Shown here one piece after another: positions 1-8,173 of a DNA stretch of 31,490 nt. Origin of the DNA: Kocuria sp. p3-SID1428 (GTDB taxonomy: Bacteria; Actinomycetota; Actinomycetes; Actinomycetales; Micrococcaceae); assembly GCF_025149945.1 (NCBI RefSeq), contig NZ_JALXVH010000031.1, positions 1 to 31,490 of the forward strand, given 5' to 3'. Within the stretch, counting starts at the first letter, position 1; the number at the start of each line of letters is the position of its first letter. The position numbers and the translations under genes were made by a program. The notes under the pieces are model-generated. The model was given only the letters and a program-made list of their open reading frames with translations, did not search any database and was not told the origin of the DNA.

Positions 1-51
1 TCATGTCCCCAGCTCGAGGCACTCACAGGCCTGCGAGACCCGCGCATGCCC

Positions 52-1314
52 TCACAGCAGCGGCCGGAAGGGCGCCAGGGCCCACTCGCCCATCCAGGCC
101 AGGGGATGGCGCTCGTCCCACTCCTGCTCGGTGAGCCGCCAGCAGTTCTCGCTGTCGAACTCGAAGATCCGCTCCATCAAGGCCGCGAGGTCGTGGTCGA
201 CGATCTCGATGTTGACCTCGTAGTTGAAGCTCAGGGACAGGCGGTCGATGTTCGCGGTGCCGATCGTGGACCAGACGCCGTCGATTGTGGCCGTCTTGGC
301 GTGGATCATGGCGTCCTTGTAGAGCAGGACGGTGATGCCCTCGCGCAGCAGCTGCTTGTAGAACCCGCGCGATGCCCAGTCGGCCAGGACATGGTTCGAG
401 TCCATGGGGAACATCAGACGGACATCCACACCGCGGTTCTGGGCGCGGATCAGGGCGTCGAGGATCTGCTGATCCGGGATGAAGTAGGCCGTGGAGATGT
501 AGATGGACTCGGCCGCCTGGTCGATGGCCTGCAGGTACATGTTGCGGATCGGGTAGACGCGGCGCACGGGCATGTTGGTGAGCACCCGGATCCGCGACTC
601 CCACTCCACCGGGTCCAGGCGGGCGATGGGCTCGCCGCCTCCGCGCCGCACCGCGATCGAGTTCCAGGAGGACACAAAGGCCTGGCGCAGCAGCCAGGTG
701 TCCGCCCCGGAGATCTTCAGATGGGTGTCCCGCCACTCGGTCGCATACGTGGAGCCCAGGTTGTAGCCGCCGATGTACGAGTACTCGTCGTCCACGATCA
801 GCAGCTTGCGGTGGGTGAGGCCGCTGGCGCGCAGCGGGGTCACGAGCAGCTGCGGCCGCACCACGGGGAAGCGGTAGTGCTCGACCCCCGGCCCGAACCG
901 GTAGAACCGCGGATCGACCACCATGTTGCCGACGCCGTCGTACATCACCTTCACGTCCACACCGCGAGCGCCTGCGCGGTTGAGGGCGTCCAGGAAGCGC
1001 TGACCGTAGTCGTCGCTCTTCCAGAGGTAGGTCTCCAGGTACACCGTGCGCTCGGCGGCGTCGATCGCGGCGATCATGTCGTCGTAGAGCTCTGCGCCGA
1101 AGGTGAAGACGTCCATGTCCGAACCGGCGACGTCGGCGGCGTAGTGCCCCGGCTTGGGGAAGCCGGAGCGGGTCTTGCGACCGCGCTTCTTCACGGCGTC
1201 GTAGCCGACCAGGGTCGCGATGGTGGCGAACTGGACGCCCACCACCCCGACAGCGGCTCGCGTGGCGGTCGTGGTGATGGCCCGTCGCAGCGGCTGGGGG
1301 ATTCTTCCGAGCAT
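52..1314 (-). CDS. Phospholipase D-family protein, cardiolipin synthase-like
   Basis: A 420-residue protein with two HKD phospholipase D motifs: H168-x-K170-x4-D175 followed by an IGGYN run, and H338-x-K340-x4-D345 followed by IGTANID. Each half supplies one histidine to the single active site. Family members transfer phosphatidyl groups; bacterial cardiolipin synthases join two phosphatidylglycerols or related donors at the membrane. A hydrophobic stretch at about residues 20-38 would anchor the enzyme, and there is only one such helix, unlike the two of classical ClsA. The ATG at 1314 is chosen because a TAGGCT hexamer lies 7 bases upstream, fitting a leaderless start; no ribosome site is seen. 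It is divergent from the YihY-like gene. Its exact lipid substrate cannot be read from sequence. Confidence 0.9.
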   Translation of the reverse strand: MLGRIPQPLRRAITTTATRAAVGVVGVQFATIATLVGYDAVKKRGRKTRSGFPKPGHYAADVAGSDMDVFTFGAELYDDMIAAIDAAERTVYLETYLWKSDDYGQRFLDALNRAGARGVDVKVMYDGVGNMVVDPRFYRFGPGVEHYRFPVVRPQLLVTPLRASGLTHRKLLIVDDEYSYIGGYNLGSTYATEWRDTHLKISGADTWLLRQAFVSSWNSIAVRRGGGEPIARLDPVEWESRIRVLTNMPVRRVYPIRNMYLQAIDQAAESIYISTAYFIPDQQILDALIRAQNRGVDVRLMFPMDSNHVLADWASRGFYKQLLREGITVLLYKDAMIHAKTATIDGVWSTIGTANIDRLSLSFNYEVNIEIVDHDLAALMERIFEFDSENCWRLTEQEWDERHPLAWMGEWALAPFRPLL

Positions 1315-1321
1315 GCCTCAG

Positions 1322-1327
1322 AGCCTA
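1322..1327 (-). promoter_or_regulatory. Putative leaderless -10 box of the phospholipase D gene
   Basis: TAGGCT on the minus strand ends 7 bases before the ATG at 1314, so transcription would begin at or next to the start codon. The same spacing recurs at several other genes in the window. Confidence 0.5.
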
Positions 1328-1371
1328 CGTGAGCCTCGCTGGGAGGATCGTGGGAGGATGACCCCCGTCCT

Positions 1372-1391
1372 CCCTGCCCTTCTCGGCAGGG
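1372..1391 (+). other. Hairpin in the leader of the YihY-like gene
   Basis: CCCTGCC, a six-base loop CTTCTC, then GGCAGGG form a perfect 7-bp stem 27 bases before the GTG at 1419. It lies between the two divergent genes. It could be a leader hairpin of the rightward gene; no function is proven. Confidence 0.4.
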
Positions 1392-1418
1392 CACTCGAGC
1401 CCCAGGGGACCAGCCAGC

Positions 1419-2825
1419 GTGACCCGTTCCGTGACCCTCCAGCAGCCCCGCCTCACGGTGCTGCATGTCATCCGGCGAGCGGTCATGAAGCTCATCTACA
1501 TCCAGGTGTGGGACCAGGCGGCCTCTATGACCTTCTTCCTGCTGCTGTCGATCGCTCCGCTGCTGATCTCGCTGGTGTCGATCATCAATCTGCTGGGTCT
1601 CGAGGAGTCCGTGCTGCGCGGGATCGTCGACCTGGTCAGCGTGCTGTTCCCGCCGGTGGACCCCGGCGCCCTGACCAGTGCGCTGCACTCCCTGAACCCC
1701 GACGGCGGCACCGTGGCCGGAGCCGTCCTGGGATTCATCGGCACGCTGATCGCGGCGTCGAACTCCGTGGCGGCCTTCCACCGCTCCATGCACCGCATCT
1801 ACGACACCCGCGAAGGCCGGCAGTTCCTGTTCTTCCGCACGATCGTGTTCTTCGAGACCATCGCGCTGCTGGTAGCCGTGGCGGCAGCGGCTCTGCTGAT
1901 CACGGTCGGCGGGGACATGGCGGCGGCGCTCGGCCAGGCGCTGGGCTTCGACGAGACCGTGGTGGCCGCCTGGAACCTCCTGCGCTGGCCCCTGCTGCTG
2001 TTCATCCTGGTGGTCTACGTCAACATCGCCTACCACCGCGGGCCCAACGTGGAGCTTCCGCGCTTCGGGATCATGAGCGCCGGGTCGCTGGTGAGCGTGG
2101 GCACCCTGTTCGCCATGGCCGTGCTGCTGGGCTGGCTGAGCTCGCTGGCCGGAACCGTGGACGCGCTGCTGGGCACCCTCAACGGCGTGACGATCCTGCT
2201 CGTGCTCGCCTGGTTCGCAAGCATCGTGCTGATCGCCGGGGCCGCCCTGGATGCCGAGCTGCTGCGCGCCCGCCAGCTGGCGATCGGGCTGCGCGCCTGG
2301 GATCGCATCGACCTGCGCCCCCGCAACCGCTGGACCCTGGACTTCCTGCGCGAGGACCGGAGGATGGCCGGCAAGCTCGGGCGGATCGTGGCCGACAGCG
2401 CCCTGGACGATCAGCCGCGGCGCCTGCCCCGGTCGCTGTGGCTCACCGAGGCGGACAGCGCCTTCGCGGTCACCGGCACCCCGGCCATGCAGGAGCGGCT
2501 GCGGGAGGCCGCCGATGAAGAGCGCGCCAGGGAGGCCTCCGCCGAGGCCGAGGAGTCCTCGGCCCAGGCCTTCCGCGTGGCCCTGGTCCACAGCTGGGCA
2601 GAGCTGCGATCGGCCACCGGCCGGGCCGTGCACCGCGGCGGCTCCACCGCTGTGGGGGCGCTGCAGCACCAGCTCGAGCGACGACGTCGCGGTGCAGAGG
2701 CCGGCTCCGCGGCGGAGGCTTCGCCCCGGGAGCAGCCGTCCGGGGGCTCGTCGTCGGCCGCGGAGCCGGAAGACGACGACGCCCCGGCCGCTGCCGAGGG
2801 GCAGGGACCGGGGCGTCGGGGCTGA
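1419..2825 (+). CDS. YihY/BrkB-family inner membrane protein
   Basis: A 468-residue protein whose first 290 residues match the YihY/virulence factor BrkB family: a short cytoplasmic start, then about six membrane helices, with the family pattern of an early Gln-Ala-Ala-Ser-x-Thr-Phe helix and a later Ala-Ser-Asn-Ser-Val stretch. The family's role is not settled (it was once called ribonuclease BN in error). After the last helix there is an unusually long hydrophilic tail of roughly 170 residues, rich in Ala, Glu, Arg and Ser and probably partly disordered; E. coli YihY is about 290 residues. The GTG at 1419 is the upstream choice; an in-frame ATG at 1485 (Met23) is possible. A hairpin overlaps its stop codon. 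Confidence 0.85.
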   Translation: MTRSVTLQQPRLTVLHVIRRAVMKLIYIQVWDQAASMTFFLLLSIAPLLISLVSIINLLGLEESVLRGIVDLVSVLFPPVDPGALTSALHSLNPDGGTVAGAVLGFIGTLIAASNSVAAFHRSMHRIYDTREGRQFLFFRTIVFFETIALLVAVAAAALLITVGGDMAAALGQALGFDETVVAAWNLLRWPLLLFILVVYVNIAYHRGPNVELPRFGIMSAGSLVSVGTLFAMAVLLGWLSSLAGTVDALLGTLNGVTILLVLAWFASIVLIAGAALDAELLRARQLAIGLRAWDRIDLRPRNRWTLDFLREDRRMAGKLGRIVADSALDDQPRRLPRSLWLTEADSAFAVTGTPAMQERLREAADEERAREASAEAEESSAQAFRVALVHSWAELRSATGRAVHRGGSTAVGALQHQLERRRRGAEAGSAAEASPREQPSGGSSSAAEPEDDDAPAAAEGQGPGRRG

Positions 2826-2835
2826 TCGCTCAGCC
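2820..2835. terminator. Short hairpin between convergent genes
   Basis: GGCTGA, loop TCGC, TCAGCC: a perfect 6-bp stem that includes the stop codon of the YihY-like gene and lies 8 bases from the stop of the convergent gene at 2844. No T-tract follows, as is common for actinobacterial terminators. Confidence 0.45.
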
Positions 2836-2843
2836 TGCGGGGA

Positions 2844-4106
2844 TCAGCGTGCGGCAGGCTTGGCCTTGATCGCCTGGATGATCCACATGACGTTCACGGC
2901 GATGAACGCGAGGCCCACGAGGATCACCAGGATGGCGACCCAGCCGTAGCTGAAGGCGCTGATGAACGCGCCCAGTGCCCCCAGGGAGCCCAGGATCGCC
3001 AAGATGATGCCCACGATCCGTCCGGCACCCGGCTTGCTGTTGAGCAGGAACAGCACCAGGGCGTAGAGCCCCAGGGTGATGATCCAGCTGATGATGTTGC
3101 CCACGCCGATCGCGAGTCCGCCGGCGGTCTGACCGCCCAGGTCGATCCCGAACTGCTCGGCCGCGTCTGCAGCCTCCTGCAGGGAGAGCGCATAGGCCAT
3201 GGTGGTGCGGCCGAGCACCTGCACGATGCCCAGCAGCAGGAACAACCCCGCCGAGGCGAAGAGCAGGGTGCGCAGGCGACCCGCGTTGGCGAACGCTGCG
3301 CCCGAGGCCGCTCCGCCCGCTGCAGCGCCACCAGCCCATTGGTTCCCGCCGCTCGGCTGGTACTGCGGCGCCCGGCTGCCGGGCTGCCCGCCGTACTGCT
3401 GGCCGCCGTACTGAGGCGCCGAGGGCTGCTGGGCGCCGCCGAACTGCGGAGCCGACGGGTGCTCGCCGTAGGGGCTGGCCGGCGCGCCGGAGCCGTAGGA
3501 GGGCTGCTCGTAGAAAGGCTGGCCCGAGCCGTAGGACGGCTGCTGCCCGTACGGCGACGACTGCTGCTGGTCGCCGTAGGGCGAGGAGTCCGAGCCGTAG
3601 GAGGGGGCCTGCTGACCGTACGACGGGGCCGAGGACTGGCCGTAGGACGACTGCTCAGCGGACTGGCCGTAGGACGGAGCCTGCTGCGCGCCGGGCTGGC
3701 TGTAGCCCTGCTGGTCCTGGCTCGCCGCACCGTACGAGGGCTGGTCCTGCGCGGAGGCCCTCTGGCCGGAGGCGTCGTAGGTCGGCTGGGAGTACGAAGG
3801 CGCGGCGCCCTCGCCCGCGGCCGGGACGGCCGTGGAGCCGGAGCGCTGCGCGTCTGCGGCCCCGGCCTGGCCCTCAGCCGGCTGCTGCGAGCCGTAGGCG
3901 GGAGCGCTGTATCCGCCCTGCGGGGCGGAGGTCTCGGCGGAGTCTGCGGTCTGCGCGGAATCCGCGGCGGCCTCCGAGTTCACGGCCTCGGGCTCGGACG
4001 GGGTCTGCTCCGCCGGGGCGCCGTACTGCGGCGCCTGGTAGCTGGGGGCCTCGTACCGGGGCTGCTCGCCCTCGGGGCGGGCGTCGTCGTGGGGGTTCTG
4101 CGACAC
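2844..4106 (-). CDS. Membrane protein with a long Ser-Tyr-Gly-Gln low-complexity N-terminus
   Basis: A 420-residue protein of unknown function. About residues 1-265 are low-complexity, built from Tyr-centred units such as SYGQ, PSYG, QYGG and SPYG, with many Gln, Ser, Pro, Gly and Ala and few hydrophobics other than Tyr. About residues 275-420 hold four membrane helices, ending in a VMWIIQAIKAKP stretch. The C-terminal part is paralogous to the next two genes, whose ends read VYWLVLAFN and IYWLVLAFN. The GTG at 4106 is chosen over upstream in-frame ATGs because AAGGAG lies 6 bases before it. The gene has its own -10 box (4175-4180). The disordered part should face the cytoplasm if the helices count is right (inference). 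Such tails occur in actinobacterial membrane proteins, but this one is long and unusually regular. Confidence 0.8.
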   Translation of the reverse strand: MSQNPHDDARPEGEQPRYEAPSYQAPQYGAPAEQTPSEPEAVNSEAAADSAQTADSAETSAPQGGYSAPAYGSQQPAEGQAGAADAQRSGSTAVPAAGEGAAPSYSQPTYDASGQRASAQDQPSYGAASQDQQGYSQPGAQQAPSYGQSAEQSSYGQSSAPSYGQQAPSYGSDSSPYGDQQQSSPYGQQPSYGSGQPFYEQPSYGSGAPASPYGEHPSAPQFGGAQQPSAPQYGGQQYGGQPGSRAPQYQPSGGNQWAGGAAAGGAASGAAFANAGRLRTLLFASAGLFLLLGIVQVLGRTTMAYALSLQEAADAAEQFGIDLGGQTAGGLAIGVGNIISWIITLGLYALVLFLLNSKPGAGRIVGIILAILGSLGALGAFISAFSYGWVAILVILVGLAFIAVNVMWIIQAIKAKPAAR

Positions 4107-4174
4107 GTCATGCTCCTTGATCGTGTGGTGGGTGGTCCCGGCGACGGCACATGCCGCGCCCCGGCTCTGGCGCA

Positions 4175-4180
4175 AGCCTA
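4175..4180 (-). promoter_or_regulatory. Putative -10 box, low-complexity membrane protein gene
   Basis: TAGGCT on the minus strand, preceded by GTCTCAG. The same GTCTCAG-TAGG(C/G)T arrangement precedes the paralogue at 4858, so the promoters look duplicated along with the genes. It predicts a leader of about 60 bases. Confidence 0.4.
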
Positions 4181-4261
4181 CTGAGACCAGCGGCCGCACG
4201 CTCCTCATCCGCACGACGCGATGTCACGGAAGCGGGACCCAGCCCGCTGCGGGCCGTGCGC

Positions 4262-4858
4262 TCAGCTGAGCTGATCGCCGCTGAACCACCGGGCCACGCT
4301 GCGGTTGAAGGCCAGCACCAGCCAGTAGACGTCCACTGCCAGCTGGACGATGCTCAGCAGGAGCGCCACGACCCCCAGCGCACCGCCGGCCGTCAGCGGG
4401 ATGCCCAGGATGAGGCCGATGCCCGTGCTGCCCAGAGAGAGCACGATCGAGATGATCACCAGCACGATGCCCAGGATGCGCGCCCAGTTCTGCTCCTTGG
4501 ACAGGCCGATGATCACCACCAGGTAGAGCGCGACGGTGATCAGCAGGCCGACGATGCCTCCGACGATGCTGGCGACCCCGCCCGAGGCGGACTGCTCGGC
4601 CAGCTCCGCGGAGAGCCCCATGCTCCTGTAGTAGTCGATCATGTCCTGCTGGAACGCCGCGGTCTGCGCGATCAAGGTCCCAAGCAGCGACCCGACCACC
4701 GCGAGCACCAGCGAGAGGACGGCGACCTTGCGCAGGGTGTCGACCTTCCCAGGCTTGGTCCGGTCGAAGGGCTGCTGAGGGCTGTAGGCGGCGGTGCCGT
4801 ACCTGCTGCCGTCCCGTCCCTGCTCATAGCCCTGGCCGTGCTGAGGGGTGTTCGTCAT
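4262..4858 (-). CDS. Small four-helix membrane protein, paralogue 2 of 3
   Basis: A 198-residue protein of unknown function. It opens with a hydrophilic, Gln/Gly/Tyr-rich segment of about 40 residues (MTNTPQ start, then a GTAAYSPQQ motif), then four hydrophobic helices at roughly 45-65, 90-125, 125-155 and 155-185, and ends in a YWLVLAFN motif with a short charged tail. It is clearly paralogous to the gene at 5034-5615: both share the MTNTPQ start, the GTAAY(S/N)PQQ motif and similar 5' leaders with AGGAGAGATG before the start codon. No catalytic motif is visible. It has its own promoter candidate and a separate terminator lies upstream, so it is probably transcribed alone. Confidence 0.8.
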   Translation of the reverse strand: MTNTPQHGQGYEQGRDGSRYGTAAYSPQQPFDRTKPGKVDTLRKVAVLSLVLAVVGSLLGTLIAQTAAFQQDMIDYYRSMGLSAELAEQSASGGVASIVGGIVGLLITVALYLVVIIGLSKEQNWARILGIVLVIISIVLSLGSTGIGLILGIPLTAGGALGVVALLLSIVQLAVDVYWLVLAFNRSVARWFSGDQLS

Positions 4859-4939
4859 GGCATCTCTCCTGGTGGTGCGGACATCCGGGCCGGGAGCGGG
4901 GACCGAAGCCCCTCCTGCGCGGTCCCCCGCTGTGCGCCC

Positions 4940-4945
4940 ACCCTA
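4940..4945 (-). promoter_or_regulatory. Putative -10 box, paralogue 2
   Basis: TAGGGT on the minus strand preceded by GTCTCAG, predicting a leader of about 75 bases for the gene starting at 4858. It matches the promoter arrangement of the neighbouring paralogue at 4106. Confidence 0.4.
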
Positions 4946-4955
4946 CTGAGACGAG

Positions 4956-5007
4956 CGATCCCCCGCTCCCGGGACGACCCAGGGGCCGACGAGGGAGCGG
5001 GGGATCG
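4956..5007 (-). terminator. Strong hairpin terminator after paralogue 3
   Basis: CGATCCCCCGCTCCC at 4956-4970 pairs perfectly over 15 bases with GGGAGCGGGGGATCG at 4993-5007. It starts 27 bases past the stop of the gene ending at 5034 and so should terminate leftward transcription before the next promoter. Confidence 0.7.
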
Positions 5008-5033
5008 ATCGCGCTGCGGTCGCGAGCTTCAGC

Positions 5034-5615
5034 TCAGCGCGTGCTCTTGAACCACTCGGCCACGCGGCCGTTGAAGGCCAGCACGAGCCAGTAGATGTTC
5101 ACGACCAGGAACAGGACGCTCAGGATCAGCCCGACGATGGCCATGGCCCCGCCGATCTGCAGATCCGTCCCCGAGCCGACCAACCCCATGGCTGTGAAGA
5201 CGACTCCGATGATGGCGAAGACGATGCCCAGGATCCGTGCCCAGTTTCTCCCCTTGGGCACGCCGACGAGCACCAGGATGTAGGGGACCAGCGCCACGAC
5301 GGCCAGCACGATGGTCGTGATGATGCCGAAGGTCCCGGCAGCTTCAGCAGCCTGCGCCGCCATGTCCTCGCCCATGCCGCCGTCGACATACATCTGTCGC
5401 ATCTGCTCCTCGAAGTCGGGCGACATCGACATGAGGATGCCCGGGATCAGGGAGACGAGCCAGATCACCAGCGAGGCGATGGTCATCTTGTGCAGAGTCC
5501 CGACCTTGGCCGGCCTGCCCTGCTCGAAGGACTGCTGGGGGTTGTAGGCGGCAGTGCCGAACTTGCTGCCCTGGCCGTAGTCGGGGCCCGGAGCGTTCTG
5601 AGGGGTGTTCGTCAT
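5034..5615 (-). CDS. Small four-helix membrane protein, paralogue 3 of 3
   Basis: A 193-residue protein of unknown function and paralogue of the gene at 4262-4858. It has a hydrophilic N-terminus of about 40 residues (MTNTPQ, GTAAYNPQQ), then four hydrophobic segments, with an acidic, Met- and Gln-rich loop between the first and second (about residues 68-95), and ends in IYWLVLAFNGRVAEWF. AGGAGAG lies 5-6 bases before the ATG. It lies 81 bases after the ABC exporter operon on the same strand, but a terminator-like hairpin sits between them. No -10 box was recognised in its leader, so read-through from the exporter operon is possible. Confidence 0.8.
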   Translation of the reverse strand: MTNTPQNAPGPDYGQGSKFGTAAYNPQQSFEQGRPAKVGTLHKMTIASLVIWLVSLIPGILMSMSPDFEEQMRQMYVDGGMGEDMAAQAAEAAGTFGIITTIVLAVVALVPYILVLVGVPKGRNWARILGIVFAIIGVVFTAMGLVGSGTDLQIGGAMAIVGLILSVLFLVVNIYWLVLAFNGRVAEWFKSTR

Positions 5616-5660
5616 GACATCTCTCCTTGTGGTGCGGACTTCACGGATGGGGAACAGGGA

Positions 5661-5691
5661 CCGGCGGCCGAGCAGGAGGCTCGACCGCCGG
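5661..5691 (-). terminator. Hairpin terminator after the ABC exporter operon
   Basis: CCGGCGG-C-CGAGC at 5661-5673 pairs with GCTCG-A-CCGCCGG at 5679-5691, a 13-position stem with one mismatch and a 5-base loop, only 5 bases past the permease stop codon. Confidence 0.65.
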
Positions 5692-5696
5692 CGTCG

Positions 5697-6980
5697 TCAC
5701 TCGTAGCGCAGCGCCTCGATCGGGTCCTTCTTGGCGGCGCGAGCCGCCGGGAGGGTGCCTGCCAGGAAGGCGATCAGCATGATCACCAGGACGATGACCA
5801 GCAGCTGCAGCGGGGCGATCGCGTAGAGCGACAGCCCGGAGACCTCGGCCAGAGCGCCGCCCTCGCCGGTGAGCACCGCGTTGGCGATCGAGCCGACGGC
5901 CACGCCGCCGATCACGCCGGCCACGGAGCCGAAGACGCCGATCAGCACGGCCTCGGCGGAGAACAGGCCGAAGATCTTGCCGCCGGACATGCCCATGGCC
6001 TTCATCAGGCCGATCTCCCGGGTGCGCTCCTGCACGGACATCAGCAGCGTGTTCACGATGCCGAAGCTGGCGGCCAGCAGCGCGATCAGCGCGAAGCCGT
6101 TGAGCACCCAGGTCACCGCGTTGATGATGCCCTTGAGCGCGCCGATCTGGTCCTCGACCGTCATGCCGATCATGTTCTCGTCCATCAGGGCGGACTTCAC
6201 GGCCCCCTGCTGCTCGGTGTCCGGGACGCTGGCCACGGCCTGGATGTAGCCCTCAGGCTGCTCCTCGACCATGCCGGAGGTCTGGTAGTCGTACAGCTTC
6301 TGGTTCAGCTGATCCGACGGGGTCGGGGATCCGCCCTGGCCGGAGGCGAGCTCCTCGGTCACGCCGGTGATCTCGGCCTCGAAGGTCTTCTCCTCGCCCA
6401 CGGCGTTCGACAGCCCGATCTGGACGGTTCCGCCCACGGCGTCGTCGTCCGAGTCGTAGCCCAGGGGCTCGACCCACGACTGCGGGACCGTGATCTCGTC
6501 GGCGTCGGAGGCGGGAGCCTCACCGGTTATGTACGAGTAGGCCTCCACATCCGTGGGGAAGCCCATGGTGAGCTGGTACTGGGAGCCGTCCTCGGCCTCC
6601 AGGAACGACGGCTGCACGAAGACCACCGGCTCCACGGACTCCACGCCGTCGATGCCCTCGACCTTCTCGATGTCCTTCTCGGTGAGCATCTCCGAGCCGC
6701 CGAACATGCTCGAGGCCTGCGCCGCTTCGGGGTCGTACTCCTGCGGGCCCTCCTGCGAGGTGCCGGAGGCCTGATCCGCCGTCTTCATGACGTAGATCTG
6801 GTCCTCGCTGCCGAATCCCTGCAGCAGGGTGTCGATGTACTTGTTGATGCCCACGCCCAGACCGGAGGTCAGGGTGAGGGTGAAGGCGCCGATGAAGATC
6901 GCGACGACGGTCAGCAGCGTCCTGGCCTTGGAGCGCAGCGTGTTGCCCGCTGCGGTGGCGACGATGTCGGTGGACTTCAT
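5697..6980 (-). CDS. ABC exporter permease, MacB/FtsX type
   Basis: A 427-residue protein with the MacB topology: one membrane helix near the start (about 20-45), a large extracytoplasmic domain of about 225 residues (the MacB periplasmic-core type), then three helices in the last 150 residues. Two FtsX-family signatures are visible: the QERTREIGLMKAMGMS coupling segment, which contacts the ATPase, and the closing ARAAKKDPIEALRYE. The external domain is acidic (many Asp, Glu), suiting a secreted-side location. Its start overlaps the ATPase stop by four bases (ATGA), so the two are translationally coupled. Substrates of such pairs include peptides, antibiotics and lipoproteins; nothing here identifies the one used. 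Confidence 0.92.
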   Translation of the reverse strand: MKSTDIVATAAGNTLRSKARTLLTVVAIFIGAFTLTLTSGLGVGINKYIDTLLQGFGSEDQIYVMKTADQASGTSQEGPQEYDPEAAQASSMFGGSEMLTEKDIEKVEGIDGVESVEPVVFVQPSFLEAEDGSQYQLTMGFPTDVEAYSYITGEAPASDADEITVPQSWVEPLGYDSDDDAVGGTVQIGLSNAVGEEKTFEAEITGVTEELASGQGGSPTPSDQLNQKLYDYQTSGMVEEQPEGYIQAVASVPDTEQQGAVKSALMDENMIGMTVEDQIGALKGIINAVTWVLNGFALIALLAASFGIVNTLLMSVQERTREIGLMKAMGMSGGKIFGLFSAEAVLIGVFGSVAGVIGGVAVGSIANAVLTGEGGALAEVSGLSLYAIAPLQLLVIVLVIMLIAFLAGTLPAARAAKKDPIEALRYE

Positions 6981-7945
6981 CGACGGTCTCCCTTCGAGAA
7001 GAGACGGCGCAGGCCGCCCTTGTCAGCGTGCTTGCTCTGCTCGGCCTGGGCCTTGGCCTTGGCCTTGGCCTTGGCCGCATCCTCCTGCGGCTGCGGCTCC
7101 CCGCGGTGGGCTCCGTCGCCGTCGGGGATCTGCGCCCACGGCCCGGCCGCCGCGGCGCCCTGGCCGGCTACGTCCTCACCGGCAGCGGGCTGTTCCGCAG
7201 TCGGAGCCTGGCCCGGGGCGGTCGGCTGTGCCGAGGCCGGCGTGCTCGTGGTGTCGTCGTGGTCCTGGACGGAGGTGATCTCGCCGTCGACCAGGTTGAT
7301 GCGGCGATCGCAGCGGGCGGCGAGGTCGTCGTCGTGGGTGACGATGACCAGCGTGATGCCCTGTTCGCGCTGCAGGCCGAAGAGGATGTCCTCGACGATC
7401 TCGGAGGTGCGGCTGTCCAGGTTGCCGGTGGGCTCGTCGGCGAAGATCACCGACGGCTCTGTGACCAGCGCTCGGGCGATGCACGCGCGCTGCTTCTGCC
7501 CGCCGGAGAGGTTCGTGGCCTTGTTGGAGGCCTTGTCCGCCATGCCCAGTCGCTCGAGGGCCTCCATGCCCTTGCGGTTGCGCTCGGACTTGCCCACACC
7601 GGCGATCTTCAGCGGCAGGACGACGTTCTCCAGCACCGTCTGGTTGGCGTTGAGGAAGAACTGCTGGAAGACGAAGCCGAAGCGCTCGTTGCGCAGCCGG
7701 TTGATCTCCTTGGTGCTCAGCTCCGAGACGGGGCTGCCGTCCAGCGCCACGACGCCCTGGCTGGGTCGGTCGAGCAGCGCCATCAGATGCATGAGCGTGG
7801 ACTTGCCCGAGCCGGACTTGCCGATCACGGCCACGGACTCACCGCGGTGGATCTCCAGGGTGAGCCCCTTCAGGGCATCGAAGCGCGTCTCGCCCTTGCC
7901 GTAGACCTTGACCAGGTTCTCGGTCTCCAGGACCGGGGGTTGCAT
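6977..7945 (-). CDS. ABC exporter ATPase, MacB/LolD type, with an extended tail
   Basis: A 322-residue nucleotide-binding protein. Walker A GKSGSGKST is at 42-50, the Q-loop at 94-95, the signature LSGGQ at 146-150, Walker B VIFADEP at 166-172, and the switch His at 204. These give a complete active site. The core ends near residue 225; the remaining ~95 residues are a Pro/Ala/Gln-rich linker, then a Lys-Ala dipeptide repeat, then a basic end (GGLRRLFSKGDRR). Most MacB/LolD ATPases are about 220-250 residues, so the tail is an addition. AGGAGG lies 7 bases before the ATG. It forms an operon with the permease. Confidence 0.93.
   Translation of the reverse strand: MQPPVLETENLVKVYGKGETRFDALKGLTLEIHRGESVAVIGKSGSGKSTLMHLMALLDRPSQGVVALDGSPVSELSTKEINRLRNERFGFVFQQFFLNANQTVLENVVLPLKIAGVGKSERNRKGMEALERLGMADKASNKATNLSGGQKQRACIARALVTEPSVIFADEPTGNLDSRTSEIVEDILFGLQREQGITLVIVTHDDDLAARCDRRINLVDGEITSVQDHDDTTSTPASAQPTAPGQAPTAEQPAAGEDVAGQGAAAAGPWAQIPDGDGAHRGEPQPQEDAAKAKAKAKAQAEQSKHADKGGLRRLFSKGDRR
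7044..7077 (-). repeat. In-frame hexanucleotide repeat (Lys-Ala)
   Basis: Four to five tandem copies of a 6-base unit (GGCCTT on the plus strand) within the ATPase tail, read as alternating Lys and Ala. Because the unit is two codons long, copy-number slippage would change the tail length without breaking the frame. Confidence 0.7.
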
Positions 7946-8173
7946 CGTGGTGCCTCCTGTATAGGGGAATCTGCCTCGCGGCCACCGGAGCCTGTCCGGA
8001 CGCGGCGCCGCTGTCTCAGCTGCCCTTCATCATTCCAAACATGCACAGCAGCGGCATCAGACCAGAGAGTGAACTCCGAGGCGCACCCTGGCTTCCTCTC
8101 GGGCACCGGGTCATCCTTTCTGGGGAGAGCCTCCCGCCTGCGGGTCAGCGGCACGGGGTTCAGCGCGGAGGCC

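Noticed and set aside
1..51. Partial gene at the left edge
   Set aside because: Only 51 bases follow the phospholipase D stop; a possible start codon complement lies at 2-4, but too little sequence is present to support a call.
2781..2814. GCCCCGG/CCGGGGC nested hairpin as terminator of the YihY-like gene
   Set aside because: It lies inside the coding sequence in a GC-rich, low-complexity tail; such pairings arise by chance from codon bias. The hairpin at 2820 is better placed.
5490..7904. 804-codon open frame on the plus strand opposite the ABC exporter
   Set aside because: His/Asp/Gln-rich low-complexity translation typical of the antisense of high-GC genes; the minus strand encodes two fully recognisable proteins.
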